From Periglandula ipomoeae IasaF13 (lineage: Eukaryota; Ascomycota; Sordariomycetes; Hypocreales; Clavicipitaceae): a DNA stretch of 64,000 nt. Positions 1 to 10,445 of this stretch are shown in pieces. Where the stretch lies: positions 1 to 64,000 of the forward strand of contig AFRD01000074.1 in the NCBI GenBank assembly GCA_000222875.2. The letters run 5' to 3'. Numbering within the stretch: position 1 is the stretch's first letter; every line of letters starts with the position of its first letter. The translations under genes were made by a program, and so were the position numbers. Under the pieces are notes generated by a model. It was not told where the DNA came from and did no database searches. It saw only the letters and a list, made by a program, of their open reading frames with translations.

Positions 1-1
1 A

Positions 2-196
2 GGCAGACTAACGTCTTTGTCATCTGTCGCTATCAGCTCCAGCCCTGCCAAGGTGGCATTTCTTGGCATTGGATCTATCCTTCAGCTCGAGGGCGCGTTG
101 GTGTCTATTCCCATCAATTTGCTTCACGGCATGTGCTCAAGCCAGAAAAGTGGCTTGCCTAAAGGGTCCAGTAAGATGCCTTGTCTGTCGGTCTGA
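2..196 (+). CDS. possible 3' end of a gene cut by the left edge
   Basis: A frame open from the window edge runs about 64 codons to a TGA at 194-196. It has a hydrophobic stretch (VAFLGIGSILQLEG) and no family motif that I recognise. It could be the C-terminal end of a membrane or secreted protein that begins outside the window, or a chance open frame. No start, domain or splice signal supports it further. Confidence 0.2.
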   Translation, partial: GRLTSLSSVAISSSPAKVAFLGIGSILQLEGALVSIPINLLHGMCSSQKSGLPKGSSKMPCLSV

Positions 197-2165
197 CCAG
201 GCCTAGATCGTGGAAGTGGCGCTGCCATGTCTGACCTGGAGACAAAAGGGAAGCTTAATTTTGAATTGCGTCCCCCGTTTAGGAAGACGCCGGCTTCTTC
301 CGCGTCATTGGTCTTTTGCTCTTTATGTGCAGCACAAATGCGATCATATGTACGGAGCTGCTGTTGATTTCAACATTCCAATATCATCCGTCTTGCCTTT
401 GAGGACTTGTGTCGGGCGTAATATCTCCTTCGTGTAGTGCATTCTAGAAGTTTTAAGAATAATATCCCATCAATAAATACACAAACGCGTTCAAAGCCAA
501 CCCAGACCTTGATTTGTGGGGGAGAGCTGGGATAACTAGCACCAATCACTACGCCACATCATTCCAGTCGCGCGGCCTCCGGCGCCCCTTTAATAAGCAC
601 CCAATCGTGGCCGGACAGCTGAGATTGAAAATCTCCATGTTCGCATTAGTTCAGGGTAGGTACAACATAAAATTTCAGAATAGGGCATACAGTGGATGCT
701 GTCGGATTCGAAGTCCTAGGTCTCCCAGGGCCGAACAATTCTGCGCTAGCATCGCAGCTGGCATTCCCCTACCACTCTTTCTTTATCGATGTATCCCGCA
801 AAATCAACGTCGCCTCCCATCAAGTTGGCATATGACTCATGATCTAGTTGTTGCAGACCAATGAAATGCCGATACTTTGACCACACTTTCCGTAGTGAAG
901 GCAACGACGCCACCAACCTAGTAGAACGGTATTAGAGAAGTAGTGTGGTAGTATTCGCGAGAGATTAAAAAAAAACAGAAAAACGATGAGCGGCAGAAGA
1001 GAAGTGGAAGTATGAAGATGGAAAGTGGTATAGCGCGGCCGAGTGATGGTGTCACAGAGAGCTCCCGGTGATATCATGAAGAAGACAGGCATTAGTGTAT
1101 CTCGCAGCCAAGTAAGTCAAGAAACTATTGAGGCTCTTTGTATGCCTTTCTTAACATTACTTCTTTGAATATTTGCTGAACCAATAGCTGAAAACCGTTA
1201 TACAACAGAGCCGCAATGGCAGTGTCACAGACGGTACACAGCAGCGCGAAGGAAGAACAAAAGTGACAAGATCCGCGAACTGAGATCTTTCAACCTAGCC
1301 ATCTAGTGCTGAAATTTAATCAGAAGTAGAATACTGCAAAAGATCAATTACAGAAGAAGGCTCGCCTTACGCAACTATCTCATGGAGCAACTCCAGCGCA
1401 AAACACAGGAGAGATGGATAGCACAGGAAAGGTTAAATTGAGTTCAACCATAGCCGTTTCTCCAAAAAGGTCCACACATTACCTTAAATTGCTACATGTG
1501 AGTTCAAGCAGAGATATTAAATGAAGGTAAGCACTTACAACTTGACACGTCGATCTATATCTCAGTGTGTCTTGTAGGGTAAGGCATGATAATCGTCTCC
1601 GCATAAACTACAAGACAACTCGCCTTTACAAAAAGAAGAAGTGGCCGGAGTCAGAAAGACCAATTTCAGAGTGAATAAAGCTCACATCATGTAGGAGACG
1701 AGGACAAGATGGGGGTCGTAGGGAATGCAATGGTCGCGGGTTTCAGGCATGAATTGGGGGCTCGATGGTGCTGGTGTACGGCCGGGATTTAATTGCCCAT
1801 TACAGCACATAAAGATCAGGGGAAGTTTTCATGATTTTGCCTCCTTGAGATTCTTGTGACATTTGTTCTTGGGCAGGAAACCCTCTAAATTCTCGCCATA
1901 ACATACTGCACAGGTGTGGTTCATGAGCCAGCAGAGCAATTGGAAACCTCACATTTGCGACACTACTTTGTTTGCTTGGGTCGATGTGACTGAAATTATG
2001 GTGTTCCACAGCATTTTTTAGTCAAGCATCATATAGATCATGTAGGTCTACTGCACGTTTTGCGTTCATCGCCGACAAAAGAAACTGCCAAGCGGGTGTC
2101 TCATCAAAAAGTAGCGCTTCATATTATTTTCCAGTTTCGTCAGGTCATACATATTTAAGAATTCA
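197..2165. other. intergenic, no gene seen
   Basis: Only short, low-quality open frames occur here on either strand, none with a recognisable motif, signal peptide or convincing intron. It lies downstream of the minus-strand regulator that ends at 2166. Confidence 0.5.
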
Positions 2166-3617
2166 TCACCCATTTACCCTCGCTGATATCTCGCCCGGCT
2201 TATATCCCCATTCTGCCTCTAGATCCATCAACCTCCAGAGCGCTCCCCAGCCCGTGGTGCGATCGATGATGCGGAATAGTCGCGCGACTTGCAGCTGCTC
2301 GCTCGGATGGATGAGCAACCTGCCCGCCAAGTACAGCGGCTGTATGGCGTTGATCAGGCTCGCCTTGTGCGGGTTCGTGTAGGAGATACCGCATACTCTT
2401 CTTGCATGCCAGATGGGTGAGCTCTGAGGCGAGGGGAGTTGTACGGTCGGCGGGCGCGTTTCCAACATGAGAATGCATGCTGTGTGGTACATCTGGTTGG
2501 ATGAAATGGCGGGGTAATTCGAAAACAGTATTGATGGGAAGACTTGGTCTTGGGAATGCTCGGTAGGCGGTGTTGTCGTGGTCGGTAGCATGGACCACGG
2601 CCTTGATTCCAGCCAGAATTGTAGGTCCTCCCATAATCGCGTCCACTGCTCTTCAAATGGGCGCGTGTCTGACTCGTCGGGTTCTTGAAGTTCCAGCACT
2701 CTGGTACGTCTGTACATCAAATCGCATGCTTTGGCGCACAGGTACACTGACCAGTTCGCATGCATACCTGTGTTGTCTCTTCCGCTCTGGTAGAAAGCAC
2801 TCCTCGCAAACGCGTCTATCTCTTCATTGGTTTTGGGGCCAGTCACGGGAGGAATCCATTTGTTCAATGGAAGCACTGTGCTCTCTGCACCGCCTGAGAT
2901 GATGGCCCCGCAAAGTTCCATGCGCGCGTAGCACCAGAAGATGGCCTGGAGTACACCCCCCGAGAATCCTGTGATTTCGAAGAACTCGAACAGCGTAGCG
3001 CAGCCTTCGATGTGTCGGCGCCAGTTGCAAGTACTGCCCGACATGAGCTCTAGAACAGCGAGGATGCAGGCCGTGACTAGCATGTTGGGGTTTTTAGCCT
3101 GGAGATTCGGCGCGAGTAATCTGATCGATTCCTGGTAGAGTTCCAAGCTATCGTAGCTTTTCTCCAAAAGCGCCTTGCGCTCGATTTGTCGAGCCGAAAA
3201 TGCCAACACGGCGTAAAATAAGGGCGGCGAGCGTTCTGCCATGATGGGCACATGTATGTCGAAATGGCGCTCATCATCAAACTTGTCGAGATACGGCGCG
3301 CACTCGACGATCCAGTTCTTGAAGTACTGAATGAGCTTGATTTTGGGGATGTCTACCCTAGCGTAGTCGAGGCTTGGTGTGAATGATTGAGCCTCATCCC
3401 GGCGTGGCTCGTCGCTTGCCGGCTCGGGGGTGACGGTCTTGCTCGGGTCATGGCTGGAAACACCTGCGAAGAGCAGGCACCGAAGCTCTTCTTGAAGCTC
3501 AATGAAACGTGGGTTGGCTGAGTACTCATCGGCGGTGGATGTCGAACCTGGGGAGAGGAAATGAGACTCATGGTGGTCCGCCATTGCTGTTGCCGGGATG
3601 GGACCATTCAGTTGCAA
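2166..3617 (-). CDS. fungal-specific transcription factor (fungal_trans_2 type), no zinc cluster seen
   Basis: A single-exon frame of 483 codons with the helical regulatory domain of Zn2Cys6-family activators (PF11951-like). Landmarks are IQYFKNWIVECAPYLDKFDD, then FYAVLAFSARQIER, LVTACILAVLELMSG with NWRRHIEGC, and FWCYARMELCGAI. Such proteins are nuclear and usually bind DNA through an N-terminal six-cysteine cluster. Here the N-terminus is a short Ser/Pro-rich stretch followed directly by FIELQEELRCLLFAG, the segment that normally comes after the cluster, and I found no cluster-coding exon in the kilobase upstream. The start is either the first Met or the Met of MADHHESHF, ten residues in. 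It is transcribed away from the sugar-transporter relic at 4594 across a shared 1-kb promoter, so a regulator-transporter pair is plausible but inferred. Confidence 0.8.
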   Translation of the reverse strand: MQLNGPIPATAMADHHESHFLSPGSTSTADEYSANPRFIELQEELRCLLFAGVSSHDPSKTVTPEPASDEPRRDEAQSFTPSLDYARVDIPKIKLIQYFKNWIVECAPYLDKFDDERHFDIHVPIMAERSPPLFYAVLAFSARQIERKALLEKSYDSLELYQESIRLLAPNLQAKNPNMLVTACILAVLELMSGSTCNWRRHIEGCATLFEFFEITGFSGGVLQAIFWCYARMELCGAIISGGAESTVLPLNKWIPPVTGPKTNEEIDAFARSAFYQSGRDNTGMHANWSVYLCAKACDLMYRRTRVLELQEPDESDTRPFEEQWTRLWEDLQFWLESRPWSMLPTTTTPPTEHSQDQVFPSILFSNYPAISSNQMYHTACILMLETRPPTVQLPSPQSSPIWHARRVCGISYTNPHKASLINAIQPLYLAGRLLIHPSEQLQVARLFRIIDRTTGWGALWRLMDLEAEWGYKPGEISARVNG

Positions 3618-4593
3618 TCTTCATGACCAGGCGACATGTCATTTGGTGCCCACAGCCGGAATCGAAGCAAAGCAGTCAGACTGGGGACATTGAGGTCAAT
3701 CAGCCGTCAACTGGGTCAGGATAAATGCAGTCTGCCCACGGGGAAGATTCGAAGTTGGCAAGATGCAGCATTCTGTCGGCCCCACGCGGAACCCGACACG
3801 ACGTGACTCCACTCGCCTCGTGGAGTTTCACCTCTGCGTCGACTCAAGAATGTGGACCAGAAAAAAAGTCGTTAAAATTGGCCAAGTCAGCCGACGGGAA
3901 AGAAAATTAATCTGCGGCACGCGGATGAAGAAGCCGAGCTCGTAGGAAACATTTCCCGATGTGGAATTGATTAAGTTGAATTCAAGTTCGCGAATGTGGA
4001 CGAGCGGTAATCGGCAATCGGTAGATAGTCATCGCCACTTGGTGCCAGAGGCATTCGCAGCCGTTGGCTCCTTCCCCAAGCTCCTGCACTTTGCGTGGCA
4101 CCATCTGTCTTCTGCTGCCAGCTGAAGGGCTGTACGTGAAAAGTCTCTGGCTGTCTCTGGCCTGTTTGCCTCTTCTTCTTATGTCAATTTTCTCACACGA
4201 ATTCGCTGCCCCGTATCCTGTCAGGCAACTTTAACCATCACAAACCATGGTCTGCAGAGGCAAAGGACTTCCTTCGCCCGATTAGGCAGCTTAGCCGCCC
4301 CTCTCAACGGACCGCGCCTCAGTCTGATGATTGACTTCCCAAAAGAGGGGTCATAGCCTACGCCCGTCTTGATTTCAGCCTAGATTGCCCTGGAAATGGT
4401 GGTACAAACAGATTACCGTGCCATGAGGTGACTGACTCAAAAGATGGGGGATTTTACGGGGATGGAAAATAATATGTAATGTGTCTGGGGTTGGACAGCA
4501 GGCGGATGAATATATAATTTACGTGGCGACCCCGACTTGCGAACGGAGCTGTGTTGATGATTTCCGTCAAGCAATTCGATCAGACACCGGAAA
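3618..4593. promoter_or_regulatory. divergent promoter region between regulator and transporter relic
   Basis: A 976-bp gap between the start of the minus-strand regulator and the start of the plus-strand MFS relic. No confident open frame and no zinc-cluster exon could be found in it. It must hold both promoters, but I could not assign a specific operator. Confidence 0.45.
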
Positions 4594-6557
4594 ATGGGTG
4601 CCTCCAGTACAGCCATGTCTTCAGATACGGAAGCCGCCCCGGCTAATGTGCCACTCGAGCCCACGCAGCGTGTTCTTGCTGCAAAGAAGGGCATTTGGGA
4701 GTCAATCAAATCGAATCCCAAGATTGTCTTTATCGCCTTCTTCGCATCGTAGGTCCCTACCACCAATTGAGCCAGCGCGACTTCAATTGACTGACGCCTT
4801 AATTCGCAGACTCGGCGGTTTCGAGTATGGCTACCAGCAGGGCGTTCTCGGTCAATCGCTCGTCATGACCCGCTTCGTTGGCAATTTTCCGTCTGTCGTT
4901 CAGTCCTCATCTGCCACTGGCTGGCTGACCTCCATCTTGCAACTGGGAGGTATCATCGGCTCGCTGTCTGCCGGTGTATTGGGCGAGATCATTTCCAGAA
5001 AATATACCATGTTTTTCGCATGCTGTTGGGTGGTCCTGGGAAGCTATCTGTACATCGGAGCGCGCGAAGGCTTGCCCGCTGTTGTACGCCGGTCGATTCT
5101 TTACCGGCCTCGGTGTCGGCTTATTCAGTGGTGTTGGTCCTCTTTACAATGCTGAACTCTCCTCTCCCGAGATGCGAGGCTTCCTGGTGTCATTTTACCA
5201 ATTTGCGACCATTCTGGGCATCATGTTGTCCTTCTGGGTAGGCTACGGGAGCAACTATATTGGCGAGACAGGCGACTCCCAATCGAATCTTGCCTGGCAA
5301 TTGCCATCAATCATTCAAGGCATTCCGGCTGCCATTCTTGCTCTTCGTATTTGGTTCATGCCTTTTTCGCCGTGTTGGCTGGTCAAGGTTGGGCGTGATG
5401 AGGAAGCAAAGTCCACCCTCGCCTGGATGAGAAAGCTTCCCATCGACCACGAGCTTGTTGAAGTCGAGTTCCTCGAGATCAGAGCTGAATCTGTCTTTGA
5501 GAGGAAGGCTTTTGCTCGAGACTTTCCCCGCTTGGCGGAGGAAGGAACCAAGAGCGCCTTCCATGAGTAGCTTGCACAGTATATAAACTGTGTACGGACA
5601 AAGGACAACTTTAAACGAGTTTCTACAGGTTTTATCGTAATGTTTTGGCAAAAATTGTCAGGGATTGACGCCAGTATGTGACGTTCTAGCGATAATTTGA
5701 GCTCGAAACTAACTTATCTCAGTCATTTATTATGCGACGAACATTTTCCAGAGCTTGGGGTTGACGGGAGGCACGATCGCGCTACTTGCGACGGGTGTGA
5801 CAGGGTTGGCGTTTTTGATAAGCACGGTTCCCGCAATGGTGAGTCAGTGAATCGGGAAATGTCTGAAAAGCCTTCTCTTGGTCTGAAAAATGTGCATGCT
5901 CTGGGTCGAGAGAATGTTGACATGATATAGTTGATCATCGACCGAGTGGGGCGAAAGCCGATGTTGCTCGTGGGCTCCGTTGTGATGGGTGTGAGCATGG
6001 TCATTGTGGGCATTATTGTGGCCAAATTTCGTCATGACTGGCCGAGCCATGTCGCCGCAGGCTGGACGGCAGTTGGTAAGTATTCTGAAACATTCTCGAC
6101 AGAGACTCAATCTAATTGCTCCACTGCAGCACTTATCTGGGTGTACATCGCCGGCTTTGGCGCGACCTGGGGCCCTGTGTCGTGGACGGTTATTTCGGAA
6201 ATCTTCCCATTGTCGATTAGAGCGAAAGGCGCTTCCATCGGTGCGGCGAGTAACTGGATCAACAAATTCGCCATTGCCTTCTTCGTGCCGCCGATGCTGG
6301 AGGCTTGGGCATGGGGCACCTACATCTTCTTCGCGGTATTCTTAACTGCCGGCATATTCTGGGTCTGGTTCTGTTTGCCTGAAACAAAGAATGCAACTCT
6401 GGAAGAAATGGATCGCGTATTCAAGAGTCACACTGGTGAGAGAGATGCACTATTGCTGCAAGAGGCACAACGCGAGGTTGGGTTGACTGCGCTGCTGGAT
6501 GGCCAGCGGGCAGCCGACAAGGCAGAGGTGGTAGAGAAGCACGTGGAGGAGCTATAA
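4594..6557 (+). pseudogene. decayed MFS sugar transporter (frameshift plus in-frame TAG)
   Basis: Five exons can be traced: 4594-4748, 4810-5673, 5723-5838, 5931-6075 and 6130-6557. Together they spell a 12-helix sugar/H+ symporter of the major facilitator superfamily. Landmarks in order are FEYGYQQGVLGQ (helix 1), AGRFFTGLGVGL, PLYNAELSSPEMRG, the IIYYATNIFQSLGLTGG block split by intron 3, RVGRKPMLLVGS, SWTVISEIFPLSIRAKG and LPETKNATLEEMD. Two lesions break it. The frame shifts between GAREGLPA and YAGRFFTG near 5075, and a TAG stands at 5568-5570 between AFHE and LAQYINC, where a CAG Gln codon would fit. The usual SPRWL loop reads SPCWL, which also suggests relaxed constraint. All splice junctions are still good, so the decay is recent or is a sequencing artefact. 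Confidence 0.85.
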
Positions 6558-6762
6558 AGAGCTGAATGGGAGAATTTCGGCCTCAGAAGATGAAGATGTA
6601 TATGTATATTGGTAGTATAGTATCTGGTATAAGACAGCTTGAGTCTTGAATAGGTGGTAGGATAATCCGCACTGTGCCCGATGCTGCCACTCTTGGACCT
6701 GGACTTAGACAAAAAAAGCGGCTGTCGCGTGGCGCCTCCACCTTTTTTGTCGACTCAGACCC

Positions 6763-8834
6763 ATGCGACCCCAGAAAAAACCACATGCTCAACCCGCGCT
6801 GAATCCCGGCGGCGTAGAGCGCGCAGCGGCTGCATCCGACGCCGACTCCAGCAACGCATTCGATTGCATCGCATCTCATCGCATCGCATCTTGCTGCGTC
6901 TCACCTCACCTCACCTCACCTCACCCACCTTCGTCGGTCTCACCAGTCCCATCCGCATCACCCATCATACCCGTAGTTCGCTCAACGCCCGAGAACAAAC
7001 GACGCGTGCGCACAGAGTGTCTCTCCTGTCGCAAGCGACGACGAAAATGTATGGCTCTGCAAAACACTCATCATCTCCTCAGCGCACCACGTCGGCGGTC
7101 GCCGGCCTCGGTCGCGAATAGCGTCTCATAGACTCCACATCTATCATCAATGATGCTTTGCTTTGCCATGAGATCTGACATTGACTAGGTGACGAGAAGA
7201 AACCATCTTGCACAAGCTGCTGCACCAGACGCGTGCAGTGCATGTACCCTGATTTACAGTTCATTCCCAAGACTGGCGACGAGGCTCCCTCATCACAGAG
7301 TAATTATACCCGCATCAAGGTATGGGTTTTGCATTCAACCCCCTTCGTGCCTCAACGTCATTGCCTCCTTCAATTTCTATCACTATTGTTTCTTTGTAAA
7401 CGAGTTCAAGTATTGACGTAATTAATTTGTCAATGAACCTCTATCACCCGTCTCAAAAGCCTCCCAGTCCCAAAGCTCCCAGTCATCTCCTGCACCCCTC
7501 TCGACACAGCTCTATCCCACCACAGCCAGCATTACTATAGACTCCCTTCTCACAACGACACTTCTTCAATGAACCACCTAGAAGATTGGAACCGCCGAAA
7601 GAGGAGCGGCCATTGCTAGACTGGGATGGATGCTTTGACATTGCGTCGTCAGAGGCACGACGCCACGGCGGCTTGCTGAGACATTTCCGGTATAAAATTG
7701 TGCCGTGGATTGAGGCCGGCGATCCATTGGGCCATTTCGGTGTCGATTGCATGTTTCTCGCACAGGAGCATCCTTCTTTGGAAGAAGTAATTCTGGATTT
7801 GGCTATGGATCAAACGGATGTGTTGCGGGGCAAGAAGGAAGTCTACGCGAGGAGAAAGACGCGGCATATTGAAGACTCGGTGCGGGACATTGCGGATAGT
7901 CTTTCTGCGACTGGCAAGTATTTTTGTGGCGGCGCCGAGACGTGGAGAGACGTTTCTCGCGATGAGCTGAGGAGGGTGAATGCTATGTCTGCGTCTGCGG
8001 TTGATGAGCCGTTGCGGACACTCGCACGGCTTCATTCACGTTTTGGTATGTGCCCGAGATTTCTTCCACAACATGAGAAATCTAGCTAACAAGACCCATC
8101 TAGACCTTGCCTCCTCAATCCTCCTTCATCAACCTCCATCCACACCACCCTCATTCCACGCCCCCAGTTCCGCCCACACCTCGTGGGACATAGAATCCCC
8201 TAGCAACGCATACAACTGGTCCCTTCATCATCTCACAATCTGCCTACACTTCCTCCACGATCCCTCCCAACCCTTCTCCCACCCTCTCCTCCAAGAATCC
8301 ACGCAGACCATCCCCTCATTCACATCCTACTCCAACACATCCGCCAAATGGCTCGCCCTCTGGAAGAGCTGTCAAACCTGGCGCGACAGACGGCCGCTCC
8401 CGCTCCGACCAATCGTCGACGTGGGCAACATCGAAGCCGGCCAGATTGATTCTCGGGCCGACGCATCCTTTCCCATACAACTGTACACTAATGCATTGGC
8501 GATTCAAGCAAATGTCGTGTATCACATAACCTGTCTGCTCATGCTGCTTAATAAGCCTCGATTACTAAAGTTGTCAGGATACAAGGCAACGTGCATGTCG
8601 CAGAGTTGGCATGCGCAGAATATCGCGGGGATAGCGGTCACGAATGACTTTGCGGAGCAGTGGGATCCTATTCTTGTTGCGGCGCTGGTGTTTGTGGGGA
8701 GGGAGTTGACGCATGAGGCCCAGCAGAGGGCTTTGATGAGTTGCTTTGGGGCTGCGATGGGGAAGACGGGGTTGAGGTGTGAGGGGGAGATGGAGGATCT
8801 TGAGGGGCGGTGGAAGGCAGCGAGGGTCCTGTGA
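6763..8834 (+). CDS. Zn2Cys6 transcription factor with fungal_trans_2-like domain, four exons
   Basis: Joining 6763-7048, 7189-7319, 7541-8045 and 8104-8834 gives a 550-residue frame. Intron 1 (140 bp, GTATGG donor, TGAC branch, TAG acceptor) splits the codon of the third zinc-ligand cysteine. Once spliced, the cluster reads CLSCRKRRRKC, six residues, then CTSCCTRRVQC, which is a perfect CX2CX6CX6CX2CX6C pattern. Introns 2 (221 bp) and 3 (58 bp, GCTAAC branch) also keep the frame. The rest is a helical regulatory region including LHHLTICLHFLHDP and VVYHITCLLMLLNKPRLL, and ends near EDLEGRWKAARVL. It should be a nuclear DNA-binding regulator with an unknown target. The only in-frame ATG upstream is 6763. 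The first 85 residues are low-complexity and cover two pentamer repeats, so the true 5' end is uncertain. Confidence 0.85.
6901..6925. repeat. TCACC pentanucleotide repeat, five copies
   Basis: Five perfect TCACC units, just downstream of an imperfect GCATC/TCATC run at about 6865-6890. Both lie in the first exon predicted for the Zn2Cys6 gene. A change in copy number would shift the frame, so the repeat may really be in a 5' untranslated region. Confidence 0.8.
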
Positions 8835-9048
8835 TGGGACTCGAATGGAACATCTAATGATCATTTACAACCAACAATACATCGACTGATCAACGGCTGC
8901 AGCCAGGAGAATTGCTTGTGACGTACGCAGGGTGGCCATGCCATTCACATTCGAATGCGTCTCACATACTACAATTACGGATTCAATTCGTCAAGTGGAT
9001 TCATTAAAACGCTAAGCTATTTACAACATATGCAGGACTCGGTGCCCT

Positions 9049-10333
9049 CTACGCCGAAGCCGCCTTATTATTCTGAATGAGCAGATTCTGCGTACCGCTG
9101 CGCACACCAGTGATAGCACCCTTCAAGGCAATCGACTGGAGATACTCGCAAAGACCAGCAGCAGGCTTGCCCAGACCCAAGAAGTACGCACCAAGACCAG
9201 CAACGTGCGGCGTGGCCATGGAGGTACCGCTCATCTGGGCCGTTCCGCCATTTGGCTTCAAGCTAACGACATCGACGCCGGGACCATAGATATCCAGCAC
9301 CTTTCCATAGTTGGAGAAGCTGGCGACCTTGTCGTCCTTCTGTGTGGCACCGACAGTGCAGATGGATGTCTCGGAGGCGGGAGAGACGGTGCCTGCGTCC
9401 TGGGGAATGCCGAAGATGTTGCCGTTGCTGGCGGCCACGGCAGCGAAGTAGCCTGCGTTGACGAGGGCCTTGGCGTCCTCGATGACTTTGTCCATGCCGA
9501 CGATCATGACGGAGCTGAGACGGAGGGTTCGCGGGGAACGGAAGAAAGGAAGATATGATTATAGGGGGAACTTACTCATCGCCGTTTCCGTTTTTGTCAA
9601 AGGCCTTGATGCCGTAGAGCTTGGTCTTCTTCGCTACACCGTAGGTCTTGGAACCGACGGTGCCAGCACAGTGGGTGCCGTGGCCGTGGTCGTCGATGTT
9701 GACACCCTCGACGAAGCTGGCGACAAAGGTGGCGCGGCCCTCAAAATCCTTGACTCAACGTTAGTAATCATGAAAATGAGTTAGTGGTTGTCAGTTTTGA
9801 GAGCATACCGGGTGCGTCGTGTCAATGTCAGTGTCAATGACATACGAGCAGGTACCCTCGCCGACACTGTCGTCGTAGTTGTAGACCGACGAGCCGGGCT
9901 TGGGGCTGGAGACTCTAGCCAGGCCCCAAGTGGCATTCTGCTGAGTACCGAAGATTCTAGCCTTTGCAACTTCCTCGATGTAAGCAACCTGGATAGACAA
10001 CAAAGTTAGTGTTTACAAATTCTCGTAGTTCGTAACCAGTGATGCGGGTGACATCAGACATACGTTTGGGTTCAGTCTCAACTTCTCAATCTCCTCTCCG
10101 GTAAGAGACACAGTCAGACCACCAACGTGCTTGTAGACGTGGTCAGCATCAGCGACGACGGAGTTGGTGATTTCCTCAACGCGGGATGTGGTGGAGGAAA
10201 TGCCTGATGGCTCCTTCAACATGACGATGTATTTGCCGGGCACGACGTTGCCATCTCGCTTGATGAAAGGCGCCTTGTTCATTGGGCTTGCCAATGCAAG
10301 TGGCAGGACTGCAACCAGAGCTGAGAAATGCAT
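9049..10333 (-). CDS. secreted subtilisin-like serine protease (S8, proteinase K type) lacking the SLGG block
   Basis: Exons 10333-10064, 9988-9809, 9748-9576 and 9514-9049 give 362 residues; the family is usually near 390. It starts with a signal peptide (MHFSALVAVLPLALASP), then an I9 propeptide (PGKYIVMLKEP). The mature enzyme carries the Asp motif VIDTDI (D142), GHGTHCAG (H173) and SGTSMATPHVAG (S306). The oxyanion Asn is N238 in VAASNGN. Two oddities stand out. The Asp motif is normally DTG but reads DTD. About 27 residues that in relatives include the conserved NMSLGG substrate-binding strand are absent between IEDAK and ALVNAG (genomic 9468/9469), with no exon or intron there to hold them. 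The start at 10333 is chosen because it begins the signal peptide. The protein may be mis-folded, a pseudogene, or an unusual variant. Confidence 0.85.
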
Positions 10334-10438
10334 TTTGAATGGCTGACTGAATAGAGTCTTGTCGAGGAGTTGTTGCTGCGATCTTAAACGGCTTGAGTAT
10401 CTCCAATTCCAGCCATGATGAATGCGACAACACATGGA

Positions 10439-10445
10439 CTTTATA
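10439..10445 (-). promoter_or_regulatory. TATA box of the subtilisin gene
   Basis: TATAAAG on the minus strand, about 106 bp upstream of the chosen ATG at 10333, a typical position for a highly expressed secreted-protein gene in this group. Confidence 0.5.

Noticed and set aside
514..864. 116-codon plus-strand frame
   Set aside because: No motif, poor amino-acid character and no supporting splice or promoter signal.
3618..4593. A zinc-cluster exon for the regulator at 2166-3617
   Set aside because: No CX2CX6C pattern was found on the minus strand in this interval.
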